Source of the DNA: Paracoccaceae bacterium
Lineage (GTDB): Bacteria; Pseudomonadota; Alphaproteobacteria; Rhodobacterales; Rhodobacteraceae
NCBI GenBank assembly: GCA_013139635.1
Contig: WTAL01000034.1
Coordinates: 1-42,797, forward strand
Direction: 5' to 3'
Length of the DNA stretch: 42,797 bases
How positions within the stretch are numbered: the stretch's first letter is position 1; the number at the start of each line of letters is the position of its first letter. Both the position numbers and the translations under genes were made by a program. A model generated the notes under the pieces. That model was not told where the DNA came from. It saw nothing but the letters and a program-made list of their open reading frames with translations, and ran no database searches. This document shows, one piece after another, positions 24,154 through 34,278 of this stretch.

Positions 24154-24723
24154 ATGAACGAAGATAAATTCGATTCCTTAGATAACATTGAAGAGCTAGA
24201 AGCCGAGCTAGAAGCGCAGGAGTTGGCGGATCTAGAGCCGCCCTCGGCTGAGGTGTTGGAAGAGGAAAACCAGCAGCTAAAAGACCGGCTGATGCGCGCG
24301 ATGGCCGAAACCGAAAACATGCGCAAGCGTGGCGAGCGGGATCGGCGTGAGGCTGAGGCTTATGGCGGCACTAAGCTGGCGCGTGATCTGCTTTCGGTGC
24401 ATGATAACTTGGCGCGGGCGCTTGAGAATATTGATGACGCCCTGCGTGAGCAGCACAGCTCCCTGACCGAGGGGCTAGAGCTGACCCAGCGCGAGCTTCT
24501 TTCAGTGTTTGAAAAGCACAAAATCGTTAAGATTGAGCCTGCGAATGGTGATAAGTTTGACCCGAAATTGCACCAAGCTATGTTTGAGGCCCCCGTGCCG
24601 AACACCGTTAAAGGCACGGTTATTCAAACCATGGCCCCCGGTTTTACCATTGCGGGCCGTTTGATACGGGCGGCGCAGGTGGGTGTTTCGTCTAACACTG
24701 ATCCGGTTAAATCTGAAGACTAG
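24154..24723 (+). CDS. grpE: Nucleotide exchange factor GrpE
   Basis: GrpE releases ADP from DnaK in the DnaK-DnaJ-GrpE chaperone cycle. The 189-aa protein starts with an acidic, coiled-coil-forming region (about 5-60; [16 protein letters not shown]), then [43 protein letters not shown], and a C-terminal beta domain with [23 protein letters not shown] and [25 protein letters not shown], the GrpE signature. It follows hrcA by 12 nt. Its stop overlaps the end of the convergent mutS by 4 nt. dnaK and dnaJ are about 7 kb away. Confidence 0.96.
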   Translation: MNEDKFDSLDNIEELEAELEAQELADLEPPSAEVLEEENQQLKDRLMRAMAETENMRKRGERDRREAEAYGGTKLARDLLSVHDNLARALENIDDALREQHSSLTEGLELTQRELLSVFEKHKIVKIEPANGDKFDPKLHQAMFEAPVPNTVKGTVIQTMAPGFTIAGRLIRAAQVGVSSNTDPVKSED

Positions 24724-27335
24724 AGCTTTCGTTTAAGCTCATAAAGCAATGCCAAGGCCTCGCGCGGTGAAAGCTCATCGGGCGAGATGTCGGCCAGCAT
24801 GGTTTCGACCTCGGATTCCTGCACGGGCGCTGGCTGCACCGCGCCAAACAGTGGCAAATCGTCAATCAGCACTTTCCCCGCGTCTTCGCGCTCGCGTTTT
24901 TCCAGCATGTTCAAAACGGCCCGTGCGCGAGTGATCACTGGCTTGGGCAGCCCCGCCAGCTTGGCCACTTGCACGCCGTAAGAGCGGTCTGCCGCGCCAG
25001 CAATCACTTCATGCAAAAAAATCACATCGCCCTTCCACTCTTTCACCGAAACCGTGGCATTATGCAGGCCTGAAAGACTCTCTGAAAGCGCGGTAAGCTC
25101 ATGATAATGCGTGGCAAAAAGGGATCGGCATTTGTTGACCTCATGCAGGTTTTCAAGCGTCGCCCATGCAATGGATAGCCCGTCATAGGTGGCCGTGCCG
25201 CGCCCGATTTCATCAAGAATTACCAGCGCGCGGCTGCCTGCTTGGTTCAAAATCGCCGCCGTTTCGACCATCTCGACCATAAAAGTTGATTGCCCCCGTG
25301 CGAGGTCATCAGCCGCTCCAACGCGGCTAAAAAGCTGGTCCACCAGCCCAATATGGGCCGAGGCAGCCGGCACAAAGGCCCCCATCTGCGCCAATATCGC
25401 AATAATCGCGTTTTGCCGCAAAAAGGTGGATTTACCGGCCATATTGGGGCCAGTAAGTAGCCATACCGGCTTTTTATCGGCACTTAGGTCACAATTATTG
25501 GCAATAAAAGGCTTGCCAGAGCCGCGCAACGCCGCTTCCACTACAGGGTGCCGCCCCGCCTCAATTTCAAACGCGCGGGAGCCGTCAAGCTTGGGGCGTG
25601 TCCAGTCTTCTTCCACAGCCAGCACGGCTAGCGCGGTGGCGAGGTCTATGTCGGCCAAGGCGCGTGCCACGCCAGAAAGTTGCGCGGCTTCCGCAATGAT
25701 AGCAACGCGCAGATCCTCAAAAACCCGCTTTTCGATTTCCAGTGCGCGGCTTCCGGCATTCAGGATTTTGGTTTCAAGCTCTGAAAGCTCAACAGTGGTA
25801 AAGCGCACAGCATTGGCCGTGGTTTGACGATGGATATAGGTTTCTGAAAGCGGTGGATTAAGCATTTTCTCGGCATGAGTGGACGTGGTTTCAATGAAAT
25901 AGCCTAGCACATTATTGTGCTTTATTTTCAGTGTATTAATACCAGTTTCGCGTGCATAAGCCGCTTGTTTTTCTGCAATTACCCCTCGCCCTTCGTCACG
26001 CAGTTTGCGAGCAATATCTAGCTCTCGCTCAAAACCCTCGGCGACAAATCCCCCATCGCGAGTGAGCAAGGGCGGCTCGGCAATCAGCGCTTTCGAAAGC
26101 AATTCGATTAGCGGCATATGCCCTTGCATTAGCCCCAAAGCATTGGCCGTGCCCTCGGGTAAATCCACACTACTAAAATCGCTTGAAATCGCGGTGGCCT
26201 GCTCAAGCGCATTGCGAATGGCGGTTAGGTCCCGTGGGCCGCCACGCTCAAGCGAGAGCCTTGAAAGGCAGCGTTCCATATCTGGAACATGGGATAGGCG
26301 GGTGCGGATATCATGGCAGGAATTTTGGTTTTCCACATAGCCCTGCACCATATCCAGCCGGTGGGTAATGGAAGGCAAGTCATTGGAAGGGCTGGTTAAA
26401 CGGCTTTCTAGCAGGCGCGCACCGCCGCCGGTTAACGTTCGGTCTATCACTGAAAGCAAAGCCCCCTGCCGCCCGCCAGAAAGTGCGCGCACGAGCTCAA
26501 GGTTACGCCGTGTTGAGGCGTCAATTTGCATCCGGCTGCCAGCCGCTTCCTGCACAGGCGGGCTTAAAAGCGGCATTTTTCCGCATTGGGTTAGATCGAG
26601 GTAATCTACCACAGCCCCCATCGCGGCCATTTCTGCCCGTGAAAACTGCCCAAACCCATCGAGCGAAGCCACTTCAAACACCTTCCCCAGCCGCCCTTTG
26701 GCCGCTTCGCTATCAAAAGAAGAGGGGGCGAGCGGCGTAAGACCATGCCCAGCCATCTCCATTTTTCCCCGCAAATTATCCGCTATATTTTGAGAGATAA
26801 GCAGCTCCTCAGGGGCAAGCCGCGCTAAAAGCGGCTCTAAAGCCAGTGCAGTTACTGCCGTTACTTGAAATGCGCCAGTGGAAACATCCACCCACGCCAC
26901 GCCAAATTCGCCACGTAGTTCTGCTAGTGAAACCAGATAGTTATGCGCGCGCGCCTCTAACAGGCTGTCTTCTGTCAGCGTGCCTGGCGTCACCAACCGC
27001 ACCACATCGCGCTTTACAATCGCCTTATATCCACGCTTTTTCGCCTCTTTCGGAGATTCCATCTGTTCGCATACCGCCACACGGAACCCTTTGCGAATGA
27101 GCGTCAGCAAATAGCCCTCGGCGGCGTGGTGGGGCACGCCGCACATGGCAATATCCTCGCCTTCGTGCTTGCCGCGCTTAGTGAGCGCAATATCAAGCGC
27201 CGCGGAGGCCGCTTTGGCATCGTCAAAAAACAGCTCGTAAAAATCGCCCATGCGGTAAAACAGCAGCGCGTCGGGGTATCTGGCCTTAATGTCCAGATAT
27301 TGCGCCATCATCGGGGTTATTGCTGGTTTTGCCAC
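24720..27335 (-). CDS. mutS: DNA mismatch repair protein MutS
   Basis: MutS recognises mismatches and small loops and starts methyl- or nick-directed repair with MutL. The 871-aa protein has the mismatch-wedge motif GDFYELF (30-36; Phe32 and Glu34 contact the mispair), the connector and clamp domains, and the ABC-type ATPase near 630-800: Walker [10 protein letters not shown], the STFMVEM signature, Walker [13 protein letters not shown] and FATHYHEL. The C-terminal helix region ([17 protein letters not shown]) mediates tetramer formation. The start is GTG 27335 with AAGGAAA just upstream; ATG codons eight and nine residues later are alternatives. Confidence 0.96.
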   Translation of the reverse strand: MAKPAITPMMAQYLDIKARYPDALLFYRMGDFYELFFDDAKAASAALDIALTKRGKHEGEDIAMCGVPHHAAEGYLLTLIRKGFRVAVCEQMESPKEAKKRGYKAIVKRDVVRLVTPGTLTEDSLLEARAHNYLVSLAELRGEFGVAWVDVSTGAFQVTAVTALALEPLLARLAPEELLISQNIADNLRGKMEMAGHGLTPLAPSSFDSEAAKGRLGKVFEVASLDGFGQFSRAEMAAMGAVVDYLDLTQCGKMPLLSPPVQEAAGSRMQIDASTRRNLELVRALSGGRQGALLSVIDRTLTGGGARLLESRLTSPSNDLPSITHRLDMVQGYVENQNSCHDIRTRLSHVPDMERCLSRLSLERGGPRDLTAIRNALEQATAISSDFSSVDLPEGTANALGLMQGHMPLIELLSKALIAEPPLLTRDGGFVAEGFERELDIARKLRDEGRGVIAEKQAAYARETGINTLKIKHNNVLGYFIETTSTHAEKMLNPPLSETYIHRQTTANAVRFTTVELSELETKILNAGSRALEIEKRVFEDLRVAIIAEAAQLSGVARALADIDLATALAVLAVEEDWTRPKLDGSRAFEIEAGRHPVVEAALRGSGKPFIANNCDLSADKKPVWLLTGPNMAGKSTFLRQNAIIAILAQMGAFVPAASAHIGLVDQLFSRVGAADDLARGQSTFMVEMVETAAILNQAGSRALVILDEIGRGTATYDGLSIAWATLENLHEVNKCRSLFATHYHELTALSESLSGLHNATVSVKEWKGDVIFLHEVIAGAADRSYGVQVAKLAGLPKPVITRARAVLNMLEKREREDAGKVLIDDLPLFGAVQPAPVQESEVETMLADISPDELSPREALALLYELKRKL

Positions 27336-27348
27336 GGGGTTTCCTTTG

Positions 27349-27360
27349 GTTTGGCCAAAC
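27349..27360. repeat. 12-bp palindrome between mutS and maeB
   Basis: GTTTGGCCAAAC is a perfect palindrome, 14 nt upstream of the mutS start and about 110 nt before maeB. It could be an operator for the divergent pair; at 12 bp it may also be chance. Confidence 0.25.
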
Positions 27361-27470
27361 TTACAGCGCCGCGCGGCTATGGGAAAGCCGGAAAATACCC
27401 AGAAATATCATTGCGCAAACGACAGCATAATAGTAATAATCGCAAAACCGCCCTAATGACGAGATTCAAA

Positions 27471-29729
27471 ATGTCCGACAGACCCAAAGTGACCGACGAA
27501 GAGGCGCTGGCCTATCACCTAGAGCCAACCCCCGGTAAGATTGAGGTGATCGCCAGCACCGAGATGACGACGCAGCGCGACCTGTCGCTGGCGTATTCGC
27601 CCGGCGTGGCGGCCCCTGTGCAAGCGATCGCCGATGATCCGGCGCTGGCGTATGATTATACCACCAAGGGCAACCTTGTGGCGGTGGTTTCTAACGGCAC
27701 GGCCATTTTGGGCATGGGAAATCTTGGGGCGCTGGCCTCCAAGCCGGTGATGGAAGGTAAAGCGGTGCTTTTTAAGCGCTTTGCGGATGTGAACGCGATA
27801 GATATCGAGCTGGATACCGAAGATCCAGACGAGATTATTAACGCTGTTAAGTTGATGGGGCCAACTTTTGGCGGCATTAACCTTGAGGATATTAAAGCGC
27901 CCGAGTGCTTTATAATCGAGCAAAAGCTCAAAGAAATCATGGATATACCGGTTTTCCATGATGACCAACACGGCACGGCAGTGATTTGCGCGGCGGGGCT
28001 TATTAACGCGCTGCACATTTCTGGAAAGAAAATTGAGGATTGCCAGATTGTGCTGAATGGCGCGGGGGCGGCGGGCATTGCTTGTATTGAATTGCTCAAA
28101 TCCATGGGCGCGCAGCACGATAAATGTATCGTGTGTGACACCAAAGGGGTGATCTATCAGGGCCGCACCGAGGGCATGAACCAGTGGAAATCGGCCCACG
28201 CGGCCAATACAAAGCTGCGCACGCTGGATGAAGCGATGGCGGGGGCAGATGTGTTCCTCGGCGTATCTGCAAAGGGCGCGGTGACGCCGGAAATGGTTAA
28301 ATCCATGGCCGCACACCCTGTTATTTTCGCGATGGCGAATCCCGATCCGGAAATTACCCCCGAAGAGGCCCACGCGGTTAGGTCTGATGCGATTGTGGCC
28401 ACGGGGCGTTCCGATTACCCCAATCAGGTTAATAACGTGCTTGGCTTCCCCTATCTCTTTCGTGGCGCGCTCGATATCCACGCCCGCTCTATTAATGACG
28501 CGATGAAAATCGCCTGTGCCGAGGCGTTGGCGGCCCTCGCGCGTGAGGATGTGCCCGACGAAGTGGCGATGGCCTATGGCCAAAAGCTCACTTTCGGGCG
28601 GGATTATATCATCCCAACCCCGTTTGACCCCCGCCTTATTCACGTAATTCCGCCTGCTGTGGCCAAGGCTGGTATGGAAACCGGCTGTGCGCGTCGCCCG
28701 ATTATTGACATGGAAGCCTATGAAAACAGCCTGAAAGACCGGCTGGACCCGACAAGCTCTATCCTGCGCTCACTTTATCAGCGCGCCAAGCGCGAGCAGG
28801 CCCGCATTGTGTTTGCCGAGGGCGATGACGAACGCGTGGTGCGCGCCGCAGTGGCATATGTGCGCTCGGGGCTTGGGCAGGCCGTGGTGGTTGGCCGTGA
28901 TGAACAGGTGCAGCAATTCCTTAATGAGGCAGGTATGCCCGAGGCATTTAGCGAGATCGAAGTGATTAACGCGGCCAAGATTGATAACCTGAAAGAAATG
29001 ACCGATATGCTTTATGCCCGCCTGCAACGGCGCGGCTTTGACCAGCGGGATTGCCACAAAATCGCTAGCCGTGATCGCCACGTTTTTGCATCACTACTAC
29101 TGGCGCATGGCGAAGTTGACGGGATGATTACGGGTGTGACCCGTAAATCTGCCCAAGTGCTTTCGCTAATAAACTACGTGTTTGATGCTGAGCCGGGTGA
29201 CGGCGCGGTGGGCATTACGGCGGTCATTAACCGCGGAAAAATGGTGCTGATTGCCGATACTCTGGTGCATGAATGGCCTGAAACTGAGGACTTGGCCGAT
29301 ATTGCCGAGCGCGCCGCTGAAGTGGCCCGCAACCTCGGCCTAGAGCCGCGCGTTGCTTTTGTGAGCTTCTCCAATTTCGGCTATCCGGTGTCGGAACGCG
29401 CTGAAAAGATGGAGCACGCGGCGGCGGAGCTGGACAAACGCGGGGTTGATTTTGAGTATGATGGCGAGATGACGGTGGATGTGGCACTGAATCCGGATGT
29501 AATGAAAAACTACCCGTTTTGCCGCCTGTCCGGCCCTGCCAATATCCTTGTTGTGCCTGCGCGGCACTCGGCCTCGATCTCGGTAAAGCTGATGCAGGAA
29601 ATGGGCGGGGCGACGGTGATTGGCCCTATTCTGACCGGTATTGATAAGCAGGTTAAGCTCGGCTCCACCACTTCAACTGTGACCGATATTTTGCATATGG
29701 CGGTGATGGCCGCCTGTAAGGTGGGCTAA
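27471..29729 (+). CDS. maeB: NADP-dependent malic enzyme, MaeB type with phosphotransacetylase-like domain
   Basis: MaeB converts malate to pyruvate and CO2 with NADP+, feeding gluconeogenesis and NADPH supply. The 752-aa protein has a malic enzyme N-terminal part (about 20-150; TTQRDLSLAYSPGVAAPV, TKGNLVAVVSNGTAILGMGNLGALASKPVMEGK and DDQHGTAVI), an NAD(P)-binding domain with GAGAAG, and from about 430 a phosphate acetyltransferase-like domain that in this subfamily is regulatory. The frame is open far upstream over the mutS start, so ATG 27471 (MSDRPKVTDEEALAYHLEPTPG) is chosen; ATG 27456 is possible. It abuts the following sugar kinase gene with no gap. Confidence 0.95.
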   Translation: MSDRPKVTDEEALAYHLEPTPGKIEVIASTEMTTQRDLSLAYSPGVAAPVQAIADDPALAYDYTTKGNLVAVVSNGTAILGMGNLGALASKPVMEGKAVLFKRFADVNAIDIELDTEDPDEIINAVKLMGPTFGGINLEDIKAPECFIIEQKLKEIMDIPVFHDDQHGTAVICAAGLINALHISGKKIEDCQIVLNGAGAAGIACIELLKSMGAQHDKCIVCDTKGVIYQGRTEGMNQWKSAHAANTKLRTLDEAMAGADVFLGVSAKGAVTPEMVKSMAAHPVIFAMANPDPEITPEEAHAVRSDAIVATGRSDYPNQVNNVLGFPYLFRGALDIHARSINDAMKIACAEALAALAREDVPDEVAMAYGQKLTFGRDYIIPTPFDPRLIHVIPPAVAKAGMETGCARRPIIDMEAYENSLKDRLDPTSSILRSLYQRAKREQARIVFAEGDDERVVRAAVAYVRSGLGQAVVVGRDEQVQQFLNEAGMPEAFSEIEVINAAKIDNLKEMTDMLYARLQRRGFDQRDCHKIASRDRHVFASLLLAHGEVDGMITGVTRKSAQVLSLINYVFDAEPGDGAVGITAVINRGKMVLIADTLVHEWPETEDLADIAERAAEVARNLGLEPRVAFVSFSNFGYPVSERAEKMEHAAAELDKRGVDFEYDGEMTVDVALNPDVMKNYPFCRLSGPANILVVPARHSASISVKLMQEMGGATVIGPILTGIDKQVKLGSTTSTVTDILHMAVMAACKVG

Positions 29730-30614
29730 GTGATTTTCAACCTTGGCTCTATCAATATTGACCATATCTACAACGTGCCGCACTTTCCCGCACCGGGGGA
29801 AACGCTATTAAGTGATAGCTACTCCAAAGGCTTAGGCGGAAAAGGGGCCAACCAAAGTATTGCGATTGCCCGCGCGGGTGGGCAAGTGGTGCATATCGGC
29901 GCTATTGGAGGTGATGCCTTGTGGACGCGCGAAATACTGGCCGAGGCGGGTGCGGATATCGCAGGCATTGCTGTGCTTAAAAGCGCGACGGGGCATGCGA
30001 TTATCAATGTGGATGCCAAGGGCGAGAATAACATTGTGCTTTATGATGGTGCGAATGTTTTGGTTAGCGAGGGCCAGATTAGCGCGGCTTTGGCGAGTGC
30101 CAAAGCGGGGGATTGGTTTTTGCTGCAAAACGAGGTTAATAATGGGCCGTTTGCAGCAAAACTGGCCCGCGCCAAAGGGCTAAAAGTCGCCTATGTGGCA
30201 GCGCCGTTTGAGGTGGGCAAAGTGAAAAACATGATGCCATTTGTAGACCTCCTTTCGGTGAATGAAGGCGAGGCGGCAATGGTTTGCGAGGCCCTTGGCG
30301 TTTCAGAGGACGAGATTCCGGTGGAAAAGCTGCTGATCACGCGGGGAAGTGCGGGTATCACCTATCGCGATGGGGCTAGCCGCTATACCCAAGCAGCTTT
30401 TGAGGTTGAACCGGTAGACACCACGGGCGCGGGCGACACGTTTATGGGCTATTTTATGGCCCAGCTTGACGCGGGCAAAGCCCCGCAAGAGGCCCTGCGC
30501 ATGGCCGCTGCGGCTGCCGCCCTGAAGGTCACAAAAAAAGGGACCGCCGGAGCGATCCCTTTGCTGGAAGATGTCGCCGGATTTATCCGGTCATCCCCTC
30601 CCAAAAGCTCTTAA
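29730..30614 (+). CDS. PfkB family carbohydrate kinase (ribokinase-like)
   Basis: A 294-aa sugar kinase of the PfkB family: N-terminal [20 protein letters not shown] with substrate-contact residues, the family signature [15 protein letters not shown] (36-50), and the C-terminal signature DTTGAGDTF (230-238) with catalytic base Asp236 and the anion hole GAGD. It looks most like ribokinase, but a different sugar or nucleoside cannot be ruled out. The start is GTG 29730, immediately after the maeB stop, so translation is probably coupled. Its last 32 nt overlap dnaJ tail to tail, and its 3' region holds the dnaJ terminator. Confidence 0.88.
   Translation: MIFNLGSINIDHIYNVPHFPAPGETLLSDSYSKGLGGKGANQSIAIARAGGQVVHIGAIGGDALWTREILAEAGADIAGIAVLKSATGHAIINVDAKGENNIVLYDGANVLVSEGQISAALASAKAGDWFLLQNEVNNGPFAAKLARAKGLKVAYVAAPFEVGKVKNMMPFVDLLSVNEGEAAMVCEALGVSEDEIPVEKLLITRGSAGITYRDGASRYTQAAFEVEPVDTTGAGDTFMGYFMAQLDAGKAPQEALRMAAAAAALKVTKKGTAGAIPLLEDVAGFIRSSPPKSS
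30533..30562 (-). terminator. Rho-independent terminator of dnaK-dnaJ, inside the PfkB kinase gene
   Basis: On the minus strand AAAGGGATCGC (30562-30552), loop TCCG, GCGGTCCCTTT (30547-30537), running into seven T (30539-30533). The 11-bp stem has one mismatch. It starts about 20 nt after the dnaJ stop codon. On the other strand these bases are kinase codons. Confidence 0.7.
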
Positions 30615-31725
30615 CACGGCTAAAAAAGTCGTGGCTTGCGGGGTTGTTGTCTTTGCTTTCCGCTTCAAACTCACGCAAAAGCTCTTTTTGCCGCGATGTG
30701 AGGTTGGTTGGAGTTTCAACGCCCAGCTCAATGTAAAGATCACCAACGCCAGAGCCGCGAAGCGCTGGCATGCCTTTGCCGCGCAACCGAAGTTGCTTGC
30801 CAGATTGCACCCCCGAAGGCACTTTTACCTTGGTGCGGCCGCCGTCTATTGTGGGCGCTTCCAGCTCTCCACCAAGGGCGGCGGTTGTCATCGAAATCGG
30901 GATTGAGCAGAAAAGATTTGCCCCGTCGCGCTCAAATATAGAGTGCTCCTCGACCTCGATAAAGATGTAAAGATCACCCGCTGGCCCGCCGCGCGTGCCG
31001 GCCTCGCCCGCACCCGTGTGCCGAATGCGCGTGCCGGTTTCTACGCCCGCTGGCACATCAATCCGCAAAGTGCGGTCTTTTTGCACGCGGCCGGCGCCTG
31101 CGCATGAGCCACAAGGGTTTTTGATAATTTGGCCACGGCCATGGCAGCTTGGGCAGGTGCGCTCAACGGTGAAAAACCCTTGTTGTGCACGCACTTTACC
31201 CATGCCTGCACAGGTTGGGCAGTTTTCCGGCTCGGCGCCGCCTTCGGCCCCCGTGCCAGAACATGCCTCACAAGAAACCGAACCCGGCACGGTGATATCG
31301 GTTTGTTTGCCAGCAAACGCCTCTTCGAGCGTTACATTTAGATTATAGCGCAGATCTTGTCCGCGCGTAGCCCGCTGGCCTCCGCCCCTTTGGCCACCGC
31401 CTGCAAAGCCGCCAAACAGGTCTTCAAAAATATCGGAAAATCCGCCGCCGCCGAAGGGATTCCCACCACCACCTTGGCCGGCTGAAGCGCCTGTGCCACC
31501 TTCAAAAGCTGCGTGGCCAAAACGGTCATAGGCGGCCTTCTTTTCAGGGTCTTTCAGGATATCATAAGCCTCGTTCACTTCTTTGAACAGGGTTTCGGCA
31601 TCTGGATTATCGCGGTTTTGGTCGGGGTGCAGTTCCTTCACCTTGCGGCGATAGGCAACCTTGAGCTCGGCCACGGAAGCCGATTTTTCGGCTCCGACAA
31701 TATCATAATAACAACGCTTTGCCAT
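30583..31725 (-). CDS. dnaJ: Chaperone protein DnaJ
   Basis: DnaJ delivers unfolded substrates to DnaK and stimulates its ATPase. The 380-aa protein has a J domain (1-70) with the essential HPD (LHPDQN), a Gly/Phe-rich linker (about 75-115), a zinc-binding region with four Cys repeats ([32 protein letters not shown]) and the C-terminal substrate domain. The J domain start, [17 protein letters not shown], is more divergent than the common DYYEVLGVSK. Two ATGs stand in tandem (31728 and 31725); the second fits the family start, and AAGGGGCG precedes both. It follows dnaK by 68 nt and overlaps the convergent kinase gene by 32 nt. Confidence 0.95.
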   Translation of the reverse strand: MAKRCYYDIVGAEKSASVAELKVAYRRKVKELHPDQNRDNPDAETLFKEVNEAYDILKDPEKKAAYDRFGHAAFEGGTGASAGQGGGGNPFGGGGFSDIFEDLFGGFAGGGQRGGGQRATRGQDLRYNLNVTLEEAFAGKQTDITVPGSVSCEACSGTGAEGGAEPENCPTCAGMGKVRAQQGFFTVERTCPSCHGRGQIIKNPCGSCAGAGRVQKDRTLRIDVPAGVETGTRIRHTGAGEAGTRGGPAGDLYIFIEVEEHSIFERDGANLFCSIPISMTTAALGGELEAPTIDGGRTKVKVPSGVQSGKQLRLRGKGMPALRGSGVGDLYIELGVETPTNLTSRQKELLREFEAESKDNNPASHDFFSRVKSFWEGMTG

Positions 31726-31749
31726 CATTTCGCCCCTTTACAAATGAAA

Positions 31750-31780
31750 CGGCCCGCCCGGGCAGGGCGGGCCGCTTTTT
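31750..31780. terminator. GC-rich hairpin between dnaK and dnaJ
   Basis: A perfect 10-bp stem, CGGCCCGCCC (31750-31759) with GGGCGGGCCG (31765-31774). On the minus strand, the direction of dnaK-dnaJ transcription, it is followed only by TTTCATTTG, so termination should be partial; it may lower dnaJ relative to dnaK or stabilise the dnaK mRNA. On the plus strand five T (31776-31780) follow, so it could also stop antisense transcription. Confidence 0.6.
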
Positions 31781-31793
31781 CAGTGCGCTCGGA

Positions 31794-33707
31794 TTAAGAT
31801 TTCTCGTCTTCGTCGAGATCTTCAAAATCCGCGTCTACCACGTCATCGTCGCCAGCGGCTTCTTCACCACCTGCATCAGCCTCAGCTGTTTCGGCTTCGG
31901 CTTTATAAATAGCCTCGCCCAGCTTCATCGCGGCCTCGGTCAAATCCTGTGTCCGAGTCTTGATGGTTTCGGCGTCTGCGGCTTCATCCTCAAGGGTTTC
32001 CTTAAGGTTTTTAGCTGACATTTCAATGACTTCAACCGTAGTTGGGTCCACCTTATCAGCGTGCTCCTCAAGCGATTTCTCGGTTGAGTGGATCAGGCTT
32101 TCGGCATGGTTCCGCGCTTCAATCAGCTCGCGCTTCTCCTTATCGGCCTCGGCATTTTCCTCGCCCTCTTTCACCATGTTTTCGATGTCATCATCGCTCA
32201 GCCCACCAGAGGCCTGAATGGTGATTTTTTGCTCTTTATTGGTGCCTTTATCCTTAGCGGAAACCGACACAATGCCGTTGGCGTCAATATCAAAGCTCAC
32301 TTCGATCTGTGGCACACCGCGCGGGGCGGGTGGGATTTGCTCGAGGTTAAACTGGCCAAGGATCTTGTTATCCGTCGCCATTTCACGCTCACCTTGGAAC
32401 ACCCGAATAGTAACCGCATTCTGGTTATCTTCGGCAGTCGAGAACACCTGAGATTTCTTGGTAGGGATGGTAGTGTTCCGGTCGATCAAGCGGGTAAACA
32501 CCCCGCCCAAAGTCTCGATCCCGAGGCTCAAAGGCGTAACATCCAGCAGCACAACGTCTTTCACGTCACCCTGAAGCACGCCAGCCTGAATGGCGGCGCC
32601 GAGCGCTACCACTTCATCAGGGTTCACACCCTTATGCGGCTCTTTACCAAAGAACTTGGTCACTTCTTCCATAACCTTTGGCATACGGGTCATCCCGCCT
32701 ACCAAAACCACTTCGTCGATGTCGCCCTTAGTGAAACCAGCGTCTTTCAACGCAGCAGCACAAGGTTTCATGGACGCTTTGATCAGGTCAGATACAAGCG
32801 ATTCCAGCTTGGCACGGGTCAGCTTTACCACAAGGTGCAGCGGCTGGCTGGTGGCCGGGTCCATGGTGATGAACGGCTGGTTGATCTCGGTTTGGGTCGC
32901 GGATGAAAGCTCGATTTTGGCTTTTTCAGCGGCTTCTTTCAGCCGTTGCAGCGCCATCTTGTCGCCCTTTAGGTCTACGCCTGTATCTTTTTTGAATTGC
33001 GTCGCAAGATAATCCACGATGCGCATGTCAAAGTCTTCCCCGCCAAGGAATGTGTCCCCGTTGGTGGATTTCACTTCAAACAGGCCGTCATCAATTTCGA
33101 GGATCGAAACGTCAAATGTGCCGCCGCCAAGGTCATAAACCGCGATGGTTTTGCTGGTTTCTTTATCAAGGCCATAAGCCAAAGCAGCCGCTGTTGGCTC
33201 GTTGATAATGCGCAGCACTTCAAGACCAGCAATTTTGCCGGCATCTTTGGTGGCTTGGCGCTGGGCGTCGTTAAAGTAAGCCGGAACCGTAATAACGGCC
33301 TGCGTTACGGTCTCGCCGAGGTAATCCTCTGCGGTTTCTTTCATTTTCTGCAAAATGAAGGCCGACACTTGGCTGGGGCTATACTTTTCGCCTTTTACTT
33401 CAACCCATGCGTCCCCGCCCGGGCCTTCAACGATGTTATACGCCACCAAATCTTTGTCTCGTTGCACCATGGGGTCATCCGCACGGCGGCCAATCAGGCG
33501 CTTAATGGCGAAAAGCGTGTTTTCAGGGTTGGTTACAGCTTGGCGCTTGGCGGCTTGGCCAACGAGGCGCTCATCATCAGTAAAACCAACGATCGAAGGC
33601 GTGGTGCGCGCGCCTTCCGAATTTTCGATAACTTTAGGCTGGGAGCCATCCATGATGGCGACACAAGAGTTTGTGGTCCCGAGGTCAATTCCGATAACTT
33701 TTGACAT
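31794..33707 (-). CDS. dnaK: Molecular chaperone DnaK (Hsp70)
   Basis: DnaK binds exposed hydrophobic segments in an ATP cycle helped by DnaJ and GrpE. The 637-aa protein has [13 protein letters not shown] (4-16, phosphate 1), [39 protein letters not shown]-type region, the [16 protein letters not shown] phosphate 2 motif, [10 protein letters not shown], the linker [13 protein letters not shown] and a C-terminal lid with an acidic tail ([13 protein letters not shown]). The frame is open 19 codons upstream, but ATG 33707 with AAAGGA fits the universal MSKVIGID start. It is the first gene of dnaK-dnaJ; hrcA-grpE lie at a separate locus. Confidence 0.98.
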   Translation of the reverse strand: MSKVIGIDLGTTNSCVAIMDGSQPKVIENSEGARTTPSIVGFTDDERLVGQAAKRQAVTNPENTLFAIKRLIGRRADDPMVQRDKDLVAYNIVEGPGGDAWVEVKGEKYSPSQVSAFILQKMKETAEDYLGETVTQAVITVPAYFNDAQRQATKDAGKIAGLEVLRIINEPTAAALAYGLDKETSKTIAVYDLGGGTFDVSILEIDDGLFEVKSTNGDTFLGGEDFDMRIVDYLATQFKKDTGVDLKGDKMALQRLKEAAEKAKIELSSATQTEINQPFITMDPATSQPLHLVVKLTRAKLESLVSDLIKASMKPCAAALKDAGFTKGDIDEVVLVGGMTRMPKVMEEVTKFFGKEPHKGVNPDEVVALGAAIQAGVLQGDVKDVVLLDVTPLSLGIETLGGVFTRLIDRNTTIPTKKSQVFSTAEDNQNAVTIRVFQGEREMATDNKILGQFNLEQIPPAPRGVPQIEVSFDIDANGIVSVSAKDKGTNKEQKITIQASGGLSDDDIENMVKEGEENAEADKEKRELIEARNHAESLIHSTEKSLEEHADKVDPTTVEVIEMSAKNLKETLEDEAADAETIKTRTQDLTEAAMKLGEAIYKAEAETAEADAGGEEAAGDDDVVDADFEDLDEDEKS

Positions 33708-33786
33708 ATGATGTCCTTTCCTTTGGCGATTGTGGAGGTGCGGTCCGGTATTTCGGCCCCGCACTCCATCCCATTACTTTGAACCG

Positions 33787-33815
33787 TATATAGGAGCGCG
33801 GGCGGGGGGCTACAA
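33787..33815 (-). promoter_or_regulatory. Putative dnaK promoter
   Basis: On the minus strand TTGTAG (33815-33810), exactly 17 bp, then TATATA (33792-33787), which reads CCTATATAC in context. The spacing is ideal for a sigma-70 type promoter, and the -10 also resembles the CYTATNT seen for alphaproteobacterial heat-shock sigma factors. It lies about 80 nt before the dnaK start. No CIRCE repeat is present. Confidence 0.45.
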
Positions 33816-33897
33816 CCGCCGTGCGCGCAGGTTTTTGATGTTTTTTGATGAAAACTGCAAGGATTAAATTGCCGCAAGCGATTCTTTTAAGTGGATT

Positions 33898-34278
33898 TTA
33901 CGGCAGAGGCCGCTTTTTCCCGTCAGAATCCACCGCCACAAAGATAAACCGCGCTTCGGTGACCTTCTTGCGATCCCCCGAGGGCTGGCGGGTCACCCAT
34001 ACCTCAACCCCTATATGTAGCGATGTGCGGCCTTCTTTGAGGATGTCAGCGTGGATGGAAACGAGGTCTCCGACCAAAACGGGTTTATGAAAGGTCATAC
34101 CCTCCACCGCCACCGTAGCTACGCGGCCCTTGGCACGAATGCGGGCGGGCACTGAGGCCCCCAAATCCATTTGGGCCATTAACCAGCCACCAAAAATGTC
34201 GCCATTTACATTGGTGTCGGCGGGCATGGCAATGGTTTGCAGGGCAACAGGGCTTAAAGGGGGCATATTATTGACCAT
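33898..34278 (-). CDS. Acyl-CoA thioesterase, hotdog fold (YciA-like)
   Basis: A 126-aa hotdog-fold protein with the YciA/acyl-CoA hydrolase signature MPADTNVNGDIFGGWLMAQMDLGAS (18-42), where Asn and Asp of the NxxGDIFGGW segment line the active site, then VEGMTFHKPVLVGDLVSIHADIL and TEARFIFVAVD. These enzymes hydrolyse short- to long-chain acyl-CoA to free acid and CoA in the cytoplasm. The substrate range cannot be told from sequence. The start ATG 34278 overlaps the end of the ABC permease gene by 11 nt; a second ATG four codons later is possible. Confidence 0.9.
   Translation of the reverse strand: MVNNMPPLSPVALQTIAMPADTNVNGDIFGGWLMAQMDLGASVPARIRAKGRVATVAVEGMTFHKPVLVGDLVSIHADILKEGRTSLHIGVEVWVTRQPSGDRKKVTEARFIFVAVDSDGKKRPLP

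Noticed and set aside
24723-24740. Stem GAGCTT/AAGCTC after grpE as a terminator
   Set aside because: No T-run on either strand after the stem; may be chance within mutS codons.
27519-28643. Long minus-strand frame (374 codons) opposite maeB
   Set aside because: Antisense to highly conserved malic enzyme sequence, composition unlike a real protein.
32088-33704. Two plus-strand frames opposite dnaK
   Set aside because: Known tendency of dnaK genes to have open antisense frames; no independent support.
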